A stretch of 64,000 bases of DNA, taken from contig JAGYXB010001005.1 of NCBI GenBank assembly GCA_022495005.1, forward strand, positions 1 to 64,000, written 5' to 3'. Shown here one piece after another: positions 54,192 through 64,000 of the stretch. Numbering within the stretch: the stretch's first letter is position 1; each line of letters opens with the position of its first letter. Origin of the DNA: Rhyacophila brunnea. Taxonomy: Eukaryota > Arthropoda > Insecta > Trichoptera > Rhyacophilidae. Position numbers and translations under genes: made by a program. The notes below the pieces were generated by a model that was not told where the DNA came from, made no database searches, and saw only the letters and a list, made by a program, of their open reading frames with translations.

Positions 54192-56183
54192 GAGGACGCT
54201 CTACAGAATCGGCCTTGAGAATTGAAAATATGATTTTTTTACATGTGGTCCATAATAACTGGTCTACTAGTTAATTTAAAAAGGTTGCCGCCAATGTTTG
54301 TCTCAATAAACTCCCGTTTGGTGGTTTTCGTGAAGTGAAGCTATGGGGTGACCAAAAAATAGTACTTTCTAATAAATTTTACTAAATTCAATATGTTTAT
54401 CAGTTCTTTGGTGTGAAGTATTGCAACTGATATGATGGATATGATAACTTTTTTGATTATGTGTTAGCCACGATATAAACTTAATAATATTATATTAATA
54501 ACTTTTTAACCTGGAATTGTCCGAGAACTAAATATACGAAGGATGTTGACATACATATCTACCTACATTTTTATTTCATGTACTATCCAAAAAACATTAC
54601 TAATGAATAGTGCTTATTTGTAATGTTTAGGACCTACATATTAAAAATAATAGGTATTGTTTAATTCTAATGCATATTTTTTAAAACGTAGAATTTAGTG
54701 TCTGCCTATTATAAAAAGAAAGTGACTTTTTATTGCCTGCGCAACTTCACTTTTATACTAGTGAAACAAGTGGTAGGTAAAGCCAATGGGCGAAATAATT
54801 TATATCATGAGTGCCTAAAAATAATTATTAACATACAGTCACTAGACACATTATTTTTTTATTAATCCATCGACTGGCGGGCATATAAAAAATGACTGTC
54901 ACTATAAAAAATGTCTAACAGGGCTGCCGACGCAATTAATTATAATGTACTTTTTAAATTTAATTTATAATATATTTTATTTAAGTTTTGTGCATCTAAT
55001 GCTGGGTCCACACTGGCGCAAAACAATGTCGCGCGACAACCTCGATAAATTTTACGATAATTATCATAATGGCTTAAAAAAATTTACGATAATTATCATA
55101 CTTATCTTAAAATTTAACGAGGTTGCCGGCGACATGTTGCCAATTTGGACCCGGCATAATATCCACTGTGGTTCACGTAGTGGCATGTACCTGTTTTTCT
55201 GGTGTCAACTAATTCAAAAAGTAAATACCCATAATAGAATTTTTCCAGTTTTGGTTGCATTATATTCCAACTCATTTCCGATTTTAACAAACCTACGAAT
55301 AAAAAAAGACAGTAAGGAACACAGTGATTCATCGCAGTAAAAACTGGCAACCAAATTCGCCATTTTGGAAAGCAACGATTTTGTGTAAACAAATATCACG
55401 TGGGCTGCACGTGTGCGGTAAACTTCGTATGTGTTTGTAATTTTGTGTATTTTATGTTTGTGTATCATGCATTGTCGGCCATATTTTCCGGCCTTTCTGA
55501 TTGCCGTGATTTTTTATTCGTAGAAACAAACAGCATTTTCTATTAATTATAAAAAATCAACTTTGAACTTTAAGCCGTGCTCACTCGTGAATGTAATTCT
55601 CCATTTAAGTAAGTATATATAAATTTTGATGTTATCTTGCAGAGAAAACAGTTATCTGACCTTTTCACTATATTATATACATGTAAATATAATGTTTTCA
55701 AATAATTGATATGGATTATATAATATATTCCATCGTATTATTTTCTCGAAATCATAAAGATACTATAATAGTAATTGAGTATCAACCTATGTTCAATTTG
55801 AATTGGGTTATAATAATAATATACCCGTAGATATATCAATAGTATGGTTGCCACGATATCCACCCAAGTTATCAGTATGTACTTGCACAGGTTTGATTAA
55901 AAACTATGATGAAATTAACATTTTACAAATATTATATTATTTTGACAGCCCTGTTTTCTGATCAGCGGACACGTGCATGTGTTTATCAAATAATAATGTA
56001 AGATTGTCCACAATAATAATCATATAGAAGGTCGACAATAGTAATAATAATGTTTTTTTTTTAAATAAAATCTCCGATGATTAGTGATTTTTGCCAAAAG
56101 ATCGATTTAAATTAACGTGCGTACGACGCCGAGGTCCATTTCATACTAAATTATATTTGAATACCGAGCTCTTCAGCCGCCCG
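54192..56183 (+). mobile_element. TTAA-flanked non-autonomous element, copy 2
   Basis: Same ends as copy 1 (GAGGACGCTCTACAG, CTTCAGCCGCCCG) between TTAA at 54188-54191 and 56184-56187, inside the mariner transposase. It contains about 330 bp after 55355 that are absent from copy 1 at 39675, and a further segment near 55930-55990. It is therefore the more complete version. No transposase frame is present. Confidence 0.85.
55000..55157. repeat. Internal inverted repeat (second copy)
   Basis: The same hairpin as at 39296-39451: GCTGGGTCCACACTGGCGC against TTGCCAATTTGGACCCGGC. Being at the same place in both TTAA copies, it was carried along with them. Confidence 0.75.
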
Positions 56184-56616
56184 TTAAGGTTCGGCGGTTC
56201 GGCGGAAATCGCCAGATTCGCCGATTGGATCTTAGAAGAGCAGGCAAGCGATGATGATTTTTCATGGAGAATCGATCATCTTTAGTGATGACTGATGAGA
56301 CACATTTTCACCTCAATGTGTACGGTGAATAAGCAAAATTGCCGTAATTGCGTCGAGGAAAACCCACAAGTGATTCAAGAAAGGCCGTAACTGCTGCGAA
56401 AGGTACTGGTTGGTGCGGTTTTTGGATTGGAGGCGTCGACTTGACACCGTTGGATATCTTTTTGTAGGGCTACGCGAAAGGAAGCGTCTATGCCAATAAT
56501 CCGTAAACTCTTGACGCGCTTAAGGACAACACCAGTAAAATTTCAGAACGTAACTCACACCTGGCGGTAGCGGCGAGTGGAAGCTCCATCGCGAACTGCT
56601 ACCAGTGCTACCAAAC

Positions 56617-58178
56617 CAGTGCTGCCATATTTGAAAGTATACCTAATTATAGTACAGTGGCTTCAAAATTATATTATTTCGGCAAAAAATATAGTATGCG
56701 TTTTGTGACCAAAAATTTTCTGCATTTTCAAAAAATTTAACGTGGGGTAATTAACGTCTTGTTTTTTTAGACAAAATATCCATGAAGGGTAAGTAACGTC
56801 TCGGTTTTTTAGACAAAATTCAAATGTTAAGTCAGTGGTTTCCAAACTTTATGTTACTACGCCTCCCTTTTAAAAAATCTAATCTAGGCGCTAGGGGCGG
56901 TAGGTTATATGAAAGTATGGTGAGGCAGGCTGGTATGGTGAGGCGGGCTGGTAATCAATTTGCGGCAAAGTTTCCACGTTAACATTATATTATAAGGGTA
57001 CGTTATAATGACCAATGTAAATCCTCCGTGATGCCCTGCATTTTTTTATCGCCTCGCTATTTCTCGTAAATTATCGGCTATTGTTGGCCTGCTTCATTCA
57101 GTTGTATGAGAAAGCCGATTCTTTGCCCCTCTTTTTATTTAATACATCTATGTCTAGGCGCCTCCCCCCCTTATTTCATTAAATAATACAGACACTTTTT
57201 TAAATAGTCAACAATGTACCTACTTACGAATACAAAAATTAAAAAAAAAATAAACAAGGTTTTACTACTTATGTTACATAATTTTTGACAAATGTGCTTG
57301 TTTATTAGCACAATCAATTTCAATAGTAGTCAATCCAAATTCATTATCGTTCATTGACAAATGGATTCTATCATGGGACCCACATCCTGAAGCGGACCCT
57401 CCGGGTCTTTTTTCTATTAATAAAATAATGGGAAAAGTGCATTAGCAAACTAACCAAGAACTCAGTAAATAGATTTTTGTTTGCTTCAATTTATCTAGCG
57501 TAGAAATCATTTAAAAGTGGAGACATGGCGAACTTTTTTTTTATGAATGCCTTCACTTTGTCGTTTTAAATCGGTGAATGCATTAGTGGTCCTTGCATTG
57601 ATTTATTCAGTCATTTTTTTTAATTTCAACCAAATAGACAAGTTAAATAACAAAATTATCGTTCTTAAACAAATTTGCCTCAAATTTCAACATTATGATT
57701 AATTTGACCCTTTTATTTCATTTTTTACAAGATAGCCATTGCGCTTCACAATAGTATAGAAGTGAGGGATTATAAAATTAGTCTCCATATTTGCAGATAG
57801 GTTTGCAAACAACGTTTCACAGGACTGTTTTTTTGTGTGGGTAGTTTACAGCTAGCGGCCGTTTTATAAACTATGCATTTGCAAACCTGTGGCTACATTA
57901 ATTGTGTTAAACTTTTGCAACACTCTGCGCTTCTCAGTTTGGAAATCGCTATGTTAAGTAATTACGTCACCTTAGACACCGTCTTTTTTAGTCATGGAGA
58001 TTATTTTTTTTTGCTTCTCACGGATTATTTTGGCGTTGTTTTTCTTCTATTGGCAACTTTTTTTCCGATTTCTCAAAATTATAGTATTTTGGGCGTACTA
58101 TACCTGTTTTATATCGTACATAGTACGCAGACGAAAATTATAGTACAAATACTATAATTATAGTACGGTTGGCAACAC
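56617..58178. mobile_element. CAGTGTTGCC-family hAT element with nested hAT
   Basis: Begins CAGTGCTGCCATATTTGAAA and ends ACGGTTGGCAACAC. The exact 8-bp duplication TACCAAAC lies at 56609-56616 and 58179-58186, inside mariner DNA. After removing the nested element (56833-57951) it is about 440 bp, close to the 359-bp complete copy at 46262. Confidence 0.9.
56833..57951. mobile_element. CAGTGGTTTCC-family hAT element, nested
   Basis: Starts CAGTGGTTTCCAAACT and ends AGTTTGGAAATCGCTA, with the perfect 8-bp duplication TGTTAAGT at 56825-56832 and 57952-57959. Shares its inner part with 34502-35316 (GACAAATGGATTCTATCATG) and carries about 300 bp more near the left end. No transposase. Confidence 0.93.
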
Positions 58179-58372
58179 TACCAAACCAAACCACAAGACT
58201 ACGCATTGTAGACAGCTCGGAGTGGTGGGGATTTGTAGGCTGGGACCACAGAAATTATTTCTGAGTTCCCTGCTGGGAACCAAGCTACACGCCAGTGTTG
58301 CCGGATCTTGCGTTAAAACGTTCCTCGCGACTCCAGCGCCTTGGAGACCTTATTTTACGGACAACCCTCGTA

Positions 58373-58720
58373 TTTAATAAAATTGGAGACCGTTTAGTAT
58401 ACGGTTACAGTCATCTCTTTCCGAGAAAAAAGCTCACGGCGAACTGTGCCAAGGTGAAATTTTTTACGTACAATTTACATGTTACCATTAAATGGACTTT
58501 GTTACTGTCATCGCCAACTAACTCCGCACAACGATGCAGAGTGCTTTACTACTATACTATAGCCATGAACATCTTTCGTTCACCTACCTATGTTATTTTT
58601 ATTTATATGAAGCTATGTTTGCTGCCCGGGTATTTTACCATTTTCGAATTATTATATGCATCTCATTAAAATGCCTGATGGATAGGTGAAACTGGCAAAT
58701 ATGGACGATTTATTTTATTT
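58373..58720. other. No gene recognised
   Basis: The open frame 58295-58669 has no recognisable domain and begins within the mariner remnant; taken as chance. Confidence 0.5.
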
Positions 58721-58728
58721 GTCTAGAA

Positions 58729-59608
58729 CATGGTTTCCCAAACTATGGGTCGCGAGCGAATATTGAGTGGGCCCTCGCCACTGTATACATGAATTTAAAA
58801 AAATAGAAAGTGATAAATTTGATATTTCATTCATCTATTTATAATTCTTAAAAATTGAAATAAACTTAAGTTACAGAAAATATTGTGATAAAATAATAAT
58901 AATTTGAATTGCCAATGCACTACAGATGGCCTGATTCGTTGCGTTGGATTTGTAACCCATTTCAAGACGACTTACCAACTAGTATGTCAACAAAAGCAAG
59001 TGTAGAACAGTATCAGTATCAGAAGATACGTCACTGAAAAATAGTTTCAATCGTAAACAGTTATCGAAATTCTGGCTCTCAGTTGCTGATAATTATCCTT
59101 GCCTGTTCGATGAAGCTATGAAAATCTTCCTCCTCTTTACTACCTCATATTATCTATGTGAGGTCGGATTTTCGGCTATGGTTAACATTAAAACTAAATA
59201 CCGAAATAAATTGGATATATCAAACTCACTGCGATTTAAAGTAACTAAAGTTGAAATTGATGCTAAAACTGTAATGAAGAAAAATAAGAAACAAATACAT
59301 CCTTCCCATTGTAATAACTTTGTTAAAAAACCTTGCAGGTGTAGGTATTTAAGTAATATTTTTTTTTATTTAAGTTGTTTCTTATTTCAGCAGTCTTTCA
59401 TTCATATTGGTAACACTTATAAAAAATATTTTTTTATTTCAATTAGAACAAATAAGACAGCATTAAGTAGTTCCACGACTCGCCACTAGGGAATCTGAGC
59501 ATTACCAATATTTATGCCTTCTTTTCTCTAAGACAGCTAAGAGGTGGGTCCCAAGATTGGAAATTTTTGTTAGATGGGTCGGGGCCCAGTCAACTTTGGG
59601 AACCACTG
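58729..59608 (+). mobile_element. hAT element with transposase relic
   Basis: Starts CATGGTTTCCCAAACTATGG and ends AACTTTGGGAACCACTG. The perfect 8-bp duplication GTCTAGAA lies at 58721-58728 and 59609-59616. Length is 880 bp, with the 5' part of the transposase deleted. Confidence 0.93.
58945..59345 (+). pseudogene. hAT transposase C-terminus (ZBED/SCAND3-like type)
   Basis: The first frame has WICNPFQDDLPTSM. After a frameshift near 59015 the second frame reads NRKQLSKFWLSVADNYPCLF, then FTTSYYLCEVGFSAMVNIKT KYRNKL, the hAT dimerisation motif characteristic of this group. The BED finger and catalytic core are absent. A relic within the 880-bp element. Confidence 0.87.
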
Positions 59609-59638
59609 GTCTAGAAACATATTATACCTAATAATGTA

Positions 59639-59873
59639 ACAGCCCACGATATGCGTCGGCCTATAGCGTCGTGGCTTCCGGGTACGAATCCTGGTTCTGG
59701 CAAGAACACATAATATTGTTTTTCAATTTGTGTATGAGTCAGAGTATGTACCTAATTGGTTGAGCAAGTGGCTGCCATCCATTTCTCGCAAAAACAAAAT
59801 TCTGTTAATACACACCTCCACTCTATGGTGGCCCATAGTATGACCTTATTAGGATCGGACATGGTCGAGAAGA
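59639..59873 (+). repeat. tRNA-derived SINE, nearly full length
   Basis: B box GGGTACGAATCC with one change from the consensus; body ACCTAATTGGTTGAGCAAGT; tail GGATCGGACATGGTCGAGAA. AATGTA on both sides may be the target duplication. The A box is degraded. Confidence 0.85.
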
Positions 59874-59879
59874 AAAATG

Positions 59880-60580
59880 TATAAACATTTACAAAATTAT
59901 AAAATATATTTCTTGATTATGCACTCTTCCTAATACATTTTAATGACGATATGGTTAATCGGATTAACCAATGGTTCAGTCAACTAAGTAGCTTAATAGT
60001 AGATACTACACTTAGTTCACCAGACCATTGTGTTTTTTTCTGCCATCCAGGTGTTGCCCCATTATAACTGATAATCCTTTTAATTTTATATTTTCTAATA
60101 ATATTATGCTACTAGCAGGTAATCCTTCTAAGAGCCCGCATTATTCTTATGTAGTGACTTCGTGGTATTCATACAGGTATCATAATTTGTTTTCTGTCCT
60201 CATAGAACGTATTCACAGTGTTGTCAAAATGGAGTTATGTTGTTTGTTTTCTGTATTTTTACCATACACCAGATTATTAATATTAAATTTGTTTAAATGT
60301 TTTAAAAGCCTATGTGTATCAATAGCCGGTGGCAATAAGTTGAATTACCCATGTCATATTCCATTACTTTGCCAATGTATTTACAAGTAAGCGCCTGTAT
60401 GAGCATTTTACCTACATGTAAACTAAACAAAAATAATTTATCACTTAATACTGAGTTGATAACTTGAGAAGATTGCCTATCTATTTTAAATGGCCACTAT
60501 TGCCACTATTATGATTTCATTAGTTTCCGACAAAAAACAAATCAAATCAAATGTATACATAGATTGACAATCCGATTTCC
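59880..60580. other. No gene recognised
   Basis: The open frame 60028-60390 is low in charged residues and shows no domain; taken as chance. Confidence 0.5.
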
Positions 60581-60588
60581 CTACGGCC

Positions 60589-60794
60589 CAGTGATGCCAA
60601 CCGTACTATAATTATAGTACAATACTATAATTTTGATTTCGCGAAAAATGTAAAATACTATAATTTTACGCCAAATATACCAAAATACTATAATTTTAAA
60701 AGATTCAAGACGAAAAATTTTCCTGTACTTTTAGAAATACTATATTTTTTACGCCTTTGTACTATGATCAGCATAGAAAAATATGGCAACACTG
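60589..60794. mobile_element. CAGTGTTGCC-family hAT MITE, short complete copy
   Basis: CAGTGATGCCAACCGTACTA at the left and ATATGGCAACACTG at the right, with the exact 8-bp duplication CTACGGCC (60581-60588 and 60795-60802). The interior has several ATACTATAATTTT motifs. It is inverted relative to the copy at 46262. Confidence 0.95.
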
Positions 60795-60807
60795 CTACGG
60801 CCTATTA

Positions 60808-61316
60808 TGCCGGCGCTCCATTGGCACGCAAGTCAGACGATTTACAGTTTTCGGACTTTTTCATCCGCAGACCAGGCGCGTTGGATTTCAAACATGTTTG
60901 ATATTTTACTCTCTGAGTTGCCAGACATCGTCTGTCGATCACTATGCAAATTCGATTTGACAATAATACGCGATCATTCGGACCGAAATAAAAATCTGTA
61001 ATTGTTTTAAAAATTTTCATTGATTAATTTGTTAATTTACACATTAGAAAATGAGAGATTTACCAATTATTTTTTTATTTGTATTTATGGAATTCATAAA
61101 ATAAAACGTAAAACTTGTGTTGTTTTCACTGCTATATTATTTTATGCAAGTCTACATATAAATAACACAAAATTATAGGATTATCGGAAGACATTACGAT
61201 AATCGCAACTTTTGACAGCTCGACTTTTTTATTCGTTCGTTGATCAGTAGCAGAGCATAGACAAATCGGACGATTTATTGTCCTCGGACTTTTGGCTCGC
61301 CAATGGAGCGCTGGCA
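60808..61316 (-). mobile_element. Harbinger MITE derived from the element at 42742
   Basis: Ends TGCCGGCGCTCCATTGGC and TGCCAGCGCTCCATTGGC (inverted) between TTA at 60805-60807 and 61317-61319. The left 120 bp (GTCAGACGATTTACAG, GGATTTCAAACATGTTTGAT) match the reverse complement of the right end of the 3.5-kb element. The right end (CTCGGACTTTTGGCTCGCC) matches its left end. The coding interior is deleted. Confidence 0.95.
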
Positions 61317-61319
61317 TTA

Positions 61320-61995
61320 GGCAGGTACTTAGAATTATAGCAGGAAAACGTAATCTGTGGTTCTTTTCCAAAAGGGAGGACACGTATCCTCATTTTTTAC
61401 GTAAAAATGATGTCATCCATCTATACATTTTCACAGTCTCCTACAACCTCCATTTCTCTATCTATAGACACATATTTTCTCACACTATTCTTATAAATTT
61501 GTTTTCATAGGTACAGACTTTTTAAAGTAAGTACCTATCTAAGTAAATGCATGGTTTTATTTTATGTTCTCCTAATCCTTTTTTATTTTATAGATAGAGT
61601 ATGGACGCTAAATCGTGCTAATCGGGTAAAAAAATGTTAGAGTATACGTTTTATGACTTTGCACTTTTTACTACACTGATTCGCCATTGGAAAATGAAAA
61701 ATTAGGTATTATAATATATCGTCGTGCCCTAGTAAAACCGTTCTAAGTCTGAAAATAGCGTTTTAAGTTTTATTAGCAATATTAAATTTTTGTGCATGTC
61801 CTGTAAAAATTTCAGGTGTCATGTTAATGAAACAATTCAAACAGAAGGTCACTCTTGAACACCGTTCAGTGTTCAGACATTTGATGCACTCTGCAGATAA
61901 TTTCCATCATTTTAGAAATGTATGTAGAAAAATTTTGAATAAATTACTCTTGCAATTGCATAGGTAGGTTACTAAAAAAAACAGTCGGTAATATT
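61320..61995. other. No gene recognised
   Basis: AT-rich DNA without supported frames, arrays or terminal repeats. Confidence 0.5.
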
Positions 61996-62003
61996 ATTTA
62001 TAC

Positions 62004-62655
62004 CAAGGCCTGAACAAAAACGATGCATAAGTGCGAGTGAGAAAGTATTCGGCACCCTTATAATCTCTGCGACACGCGCTAGAATAAGATAAAAGGTTTA
62101 CAGATGTGTAGAAGATTTTGTTGTCGGCATAGCCGCCATATCTTAGTTTTTCGACTAAGCGCCGATAACCTGCGAGCGCGTGTTACTAAAATTGATATTT
62201 TTTGTGTTAAACATAAAGTCAGTGGTAAATATTTTTAGTTAATTAAGTAGAAAAGATGGTTGTGTGTGCTGTATTAAAATGTGGTAGCCGTACTGATAAG
62301 CAAGAAGATGGTATTACGTTTCATAGGTAAGTTGATACATGTTCGTGATAATTTATTTGTATATTATTATATATTTTAATATCAAGTGACCTTGTTTCTT
62401 TAAAATAACTTAAATTATGGATATTTCTACCTAATGGTTGCATTTTGACTGCTTAAAAATACTATATAACGTAAAAAAAAATATATTTTAATTCTGAGCG
62501 TCTAGTGCGAGCACTTTGGGCGAGCACTAGCGAAATGGTCTATGGTCTCGAACATTTGTATACGAATGCGTTCGCTCGCCCAAAAACCAAACGTACGGCA
62601 CGCAGCTTCATTTAGCAATGCAATGGGTGGCGTCTAGATGTATCTATAGTCTAAG
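62004..62655 (+). mobile_element. P-like (THAP-bearing) element, copy C, complete ends
   Basis: Starts CAAGGCCTGAACAAAAACGA and ends CATCTAGACGC-type sequence inverted, finishing TATAGTCTAAG. The 8-bp duplication ATTTATAC is at 61996-62003 and 62656-62663. The termini share CA.....CT in inverted sense (CAAGGCCT against CTTAGACT), a short imperfect repeat. Eight-base duplications and an N-terminal THAP exon are both features of the P superfamily. At 652 bp it keeps the 5' exon but lacks the transposase body, so it is non-autonomous. Confidence 0.85.
62256..62326 (+). CDS. THAP-domain first exon (partial, P-like element)
   Basis: ATG at 62256 opens MVVCAVLKCGSRTDKQEDGI followed by TFHR, ending at a consensus donor (TCATAG/GTAAGT). 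The spacing of the first two zinc-binding cysteines (C4, C9) and the GITFHR strand match the start of THAP C2CH fingers, the DNA-binding domain of P transposases. The remaining C-x2-H half and the catalytic region are absent downstream, so no functional protein is made from this copy alone. Broken versions of the same exon lie at 12515-12420, about 40170-40110, 4583 and 8790. Confidence 0.78.
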
Positions 62656-62663
62656 ATTTATAC

Positions 62664-63059
62664 ATTTGATATTTTTTATCTTTTAAAGAAAAAATTACCT
62701 AGTGAAACCCAAGTTACTTTATTTAATTATTTGTGTAATGGGATACCTAGAAAATTCAGATTAATGTTTATGATTATGACATGACAAAGACAAGTTAAAT
62801 AATCCTTTTTATGACATTTCGAAATGGTGACTTGTAAATGAGACTGATTGTGAGCCTAGGTAGCGGCAATTCTTAAACACTCATTTATTGGCGGTAATAA
62901 AATATTATAAAAAAAGATAATGGACAGTCAAGGAAACATTTATTGGTGTCTACATAAATATTTAAAAAAAAAAAAGGTTGTAATAACAAGTCGTATAGTA
63001 TTTATTTCAACTACTTAAAAACCAATTACCTCATTTTCACAACAACAATTCGTCGCCCA
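62664..63059. other. AT-rich DNA, no gene recognised
   Basis: Nothing supported. Confidence 0.5.
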
Positions 63060-63480
63060 TGGCTCGAGACGACTTAGCGGCTTATGTCGAGATGCTCGAA
63101 GCGCTTTGCGTCTTGTGTCGAGCTGCTCGAACGTGTGGACGCAACGACGAGCATGCTTCTAAGTGCCCATAAGGCGGCCACAGACGGACAGTTCTCGTAA
63201 CAGGTTGAACATGGCACAGACAATAATGCCGGCCACAGACGGACAGTTCTCGTAACAGGTTGAACATGCCAGTTAATAACCATACAGTTATCTTTGGTAG
63301 ATAGTCTGCTGCGCCCATAAGGCGGCCATAGACGGACAGTTTTCGTAGCAGTTTGAACATGGCACAGACAATAACTGTTCAATAACTGTACGTTAGTGGA
63401 CACACCACAGATCAGTTTAACTACCCCATTTAAATCTGTCGAACTGTCAACAGACGTGCCCATATACGTACAGTTATTGT
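63060..63480. repeat. Repeat-rich segment with three copies of a 40-bp motif
   Basis: GGCCACAGACGGACAGTTCT CGTAACAGGTTGAACATG occurs at 63175, 63234 and, with changes, 63324. GACAATAA strings and GTGCCCATA lie between the copies and at the right edge, where CAGTTATTGTCTGTGGCAG is inverted. Probably a MITE with internal tandem growth. The long minus-strand frames here arise from the repeats (for example TRTVRLWPP recurring) and are not thought to be genes. Confidence 0.7.
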
Positions 63481-64000
63481 CTGTGGCAGATCAAGTGTCA
63501 AAAACTATGGAGGTTATGTTCGCCGAGATCATACACAGGGGTATAGGTCTTTCGTTCTACAGGGACACTGTTGTACGCTAAAAACGATTTGCAGTTGTGT
63601 TGGTGCTCTTTGGTAGTATTGACACAGGGTGTGCATGAAGAATTACGGAAAAATAAGCATATTTTTATGACTTATTGTTTTAATAAAATATGGAATAAAA
63701 ATGCGTACATTAGAACGTAGGTACCTGTATATTATTTACTTATACTGATAGTTACAATTCAATGAAAACATCGTGTATTATTATTTATTTAGTTGGGATT
63801 GGGATTGGGAATATACAATGTTTTGGAATTTATGGATTAGCCTTAACGATATCATTATCGTTATTTAACAGATTAGTTATAAATGTATAGAGAACTAAAC
63901 AATTAAAGACAATTATAATACCGTAAATACATAATTTTGTTGGCAATGTCATTTAATTATACATATAATCATTAGGACTTCTGAGAACAATTACAAATGG
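63481..64000. other. AT-rich end of window, no gene recognised
   Basis: No supported feature. Confidence 0.5.

Larger units (their letters stand above)
54100..56610 (+). pseudogene. Mariner-like transposase, split and decayed
   Basis: The N-terminal start is at 54100: ATGGATCGTTTCTCCACCTC encodes MDRFSTS, followed after a frame change by residues typical of the helix-turn-helix start. It is cut at 54188 by the TTAA element. The C-terminal half resumes after 56188: FADWILEEQASDDDFSWRI, then a displaced TTTAGTGATGA (the SDE motif region around the first aspartate), GWCGFWIGGV, and LTPLDIFL with GYAKGSVYANN, which resembles the final DLTPLDFFLWGYLK region. Stops, frameshifts and a deletion between the catalytic motifs make it dead. 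The second break at 56609 is the hAT insertion. Confidence 0.78.
53983..58372 (+). mobile_element. Mariner/Tc1-like remnant hosting nested insertions
   Basis: The left terminus GTATAGGGTTATCCAACTCG and the right terminus CGGACAACCCTCGTA are imperfect inverted repeats of the AGGGT(T)RTCC kind. Between them lie two parts of one broken transposase. The TTAA element (54192-56183) and an hAT element (56617-58178) account for most of the length; about 0.8 kb is original. Confidence 0.75.

Noticed and set aside
58295..58669. Open frame of 124 codons at the right end of the mariner relic
   Set aside because: It crosses the mariner terminal repeat into unrelated DNA and has no domain.
63074..63463. 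Minus-strand frames of 92 and 129 codons
   Set aside because: They are translations of a three-copy DNA repeat, giving repeated peptides with no recognisable domain.

Overview
The window reads as nuclear DNA of a sap-sucking insect, most likely an aphid. This is an inference from AT-rich sequence, frequent GGTACCTA-type motifs, insect transposon families and intron-containing animal gene remnants. There is no bacterial-style gene organisation. Almost everything recognisable is transposable-element or repeat DNA. Host-gene content is limited to one candidate first exon (48909-49043) and a decayed, intron-bearing copy of CTR9 (about 28020-33770).

Layout. 1-10828: three tandem copies of a macro-unit (starting at 1, 5617 and 9820), each with a 103-bp satellite array of very different size (about 28, 2-3 and 6 monomers). 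The units also hold remnants of a THAP first exon, which ties them to a P-like transposon family. 10831-12647: P-like copy A, split by an hAT element with decayed transposase. 13310-14640: a possible PIF/Harbinger coding scrap, AT-rich DNA and a CpG-rich patch. 15297-19990: a Jockey-type LINE with a frameshifted ORF1 and an open 996-codon endonuclease/reverse transcriptase. 20640-28000: MITE and LINE fragments and a promoter-like, possibly LTR stretch. 28020-33770: CTR9 pseudogene carrying foldback elements. 34046-37998: an unassigned element with 34-bp terminal inverted repeats, filled with three smaller transposons. 38094-40384: P-like copy B, containing a TTAA-flanked element.

42742-46229 is a PIF/Harbinger element with TTA target duplications. 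It encodes a broken transposase (+) and an open three-exon MADF protein (-) whose exons interlock on opposite strands. 46262-46620 is an hAT MITE with a perfect 8-bp duplication. 48540-49043 is the candidate host promoter and first exon. 50979-51230 is a full tRNA-derived SINE with a 12-bp target duplication. 53793-58372 is a mariner remnant interrupted by a TTAA element and by an hAT element that itself contains another hAT. 58729-59608 is another hAT. 60589-61316 holds two adjacent MITEs, one being a deletion derivative of the Harbinger element. 62004-62655 is the cleanest P-like copy, with an open THAP exon and an 8-bp target duplication.

The coding parts relate to one another mainly as autonomous/non-autonomous pairs: Harbinger and its 509-bp MITE, the P-like copies and the satellite units, and several related hAT families. 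Boundaries given with target duplications are read directly from sequence. Family names rest on protein motifs recognised by eye, without database searches.
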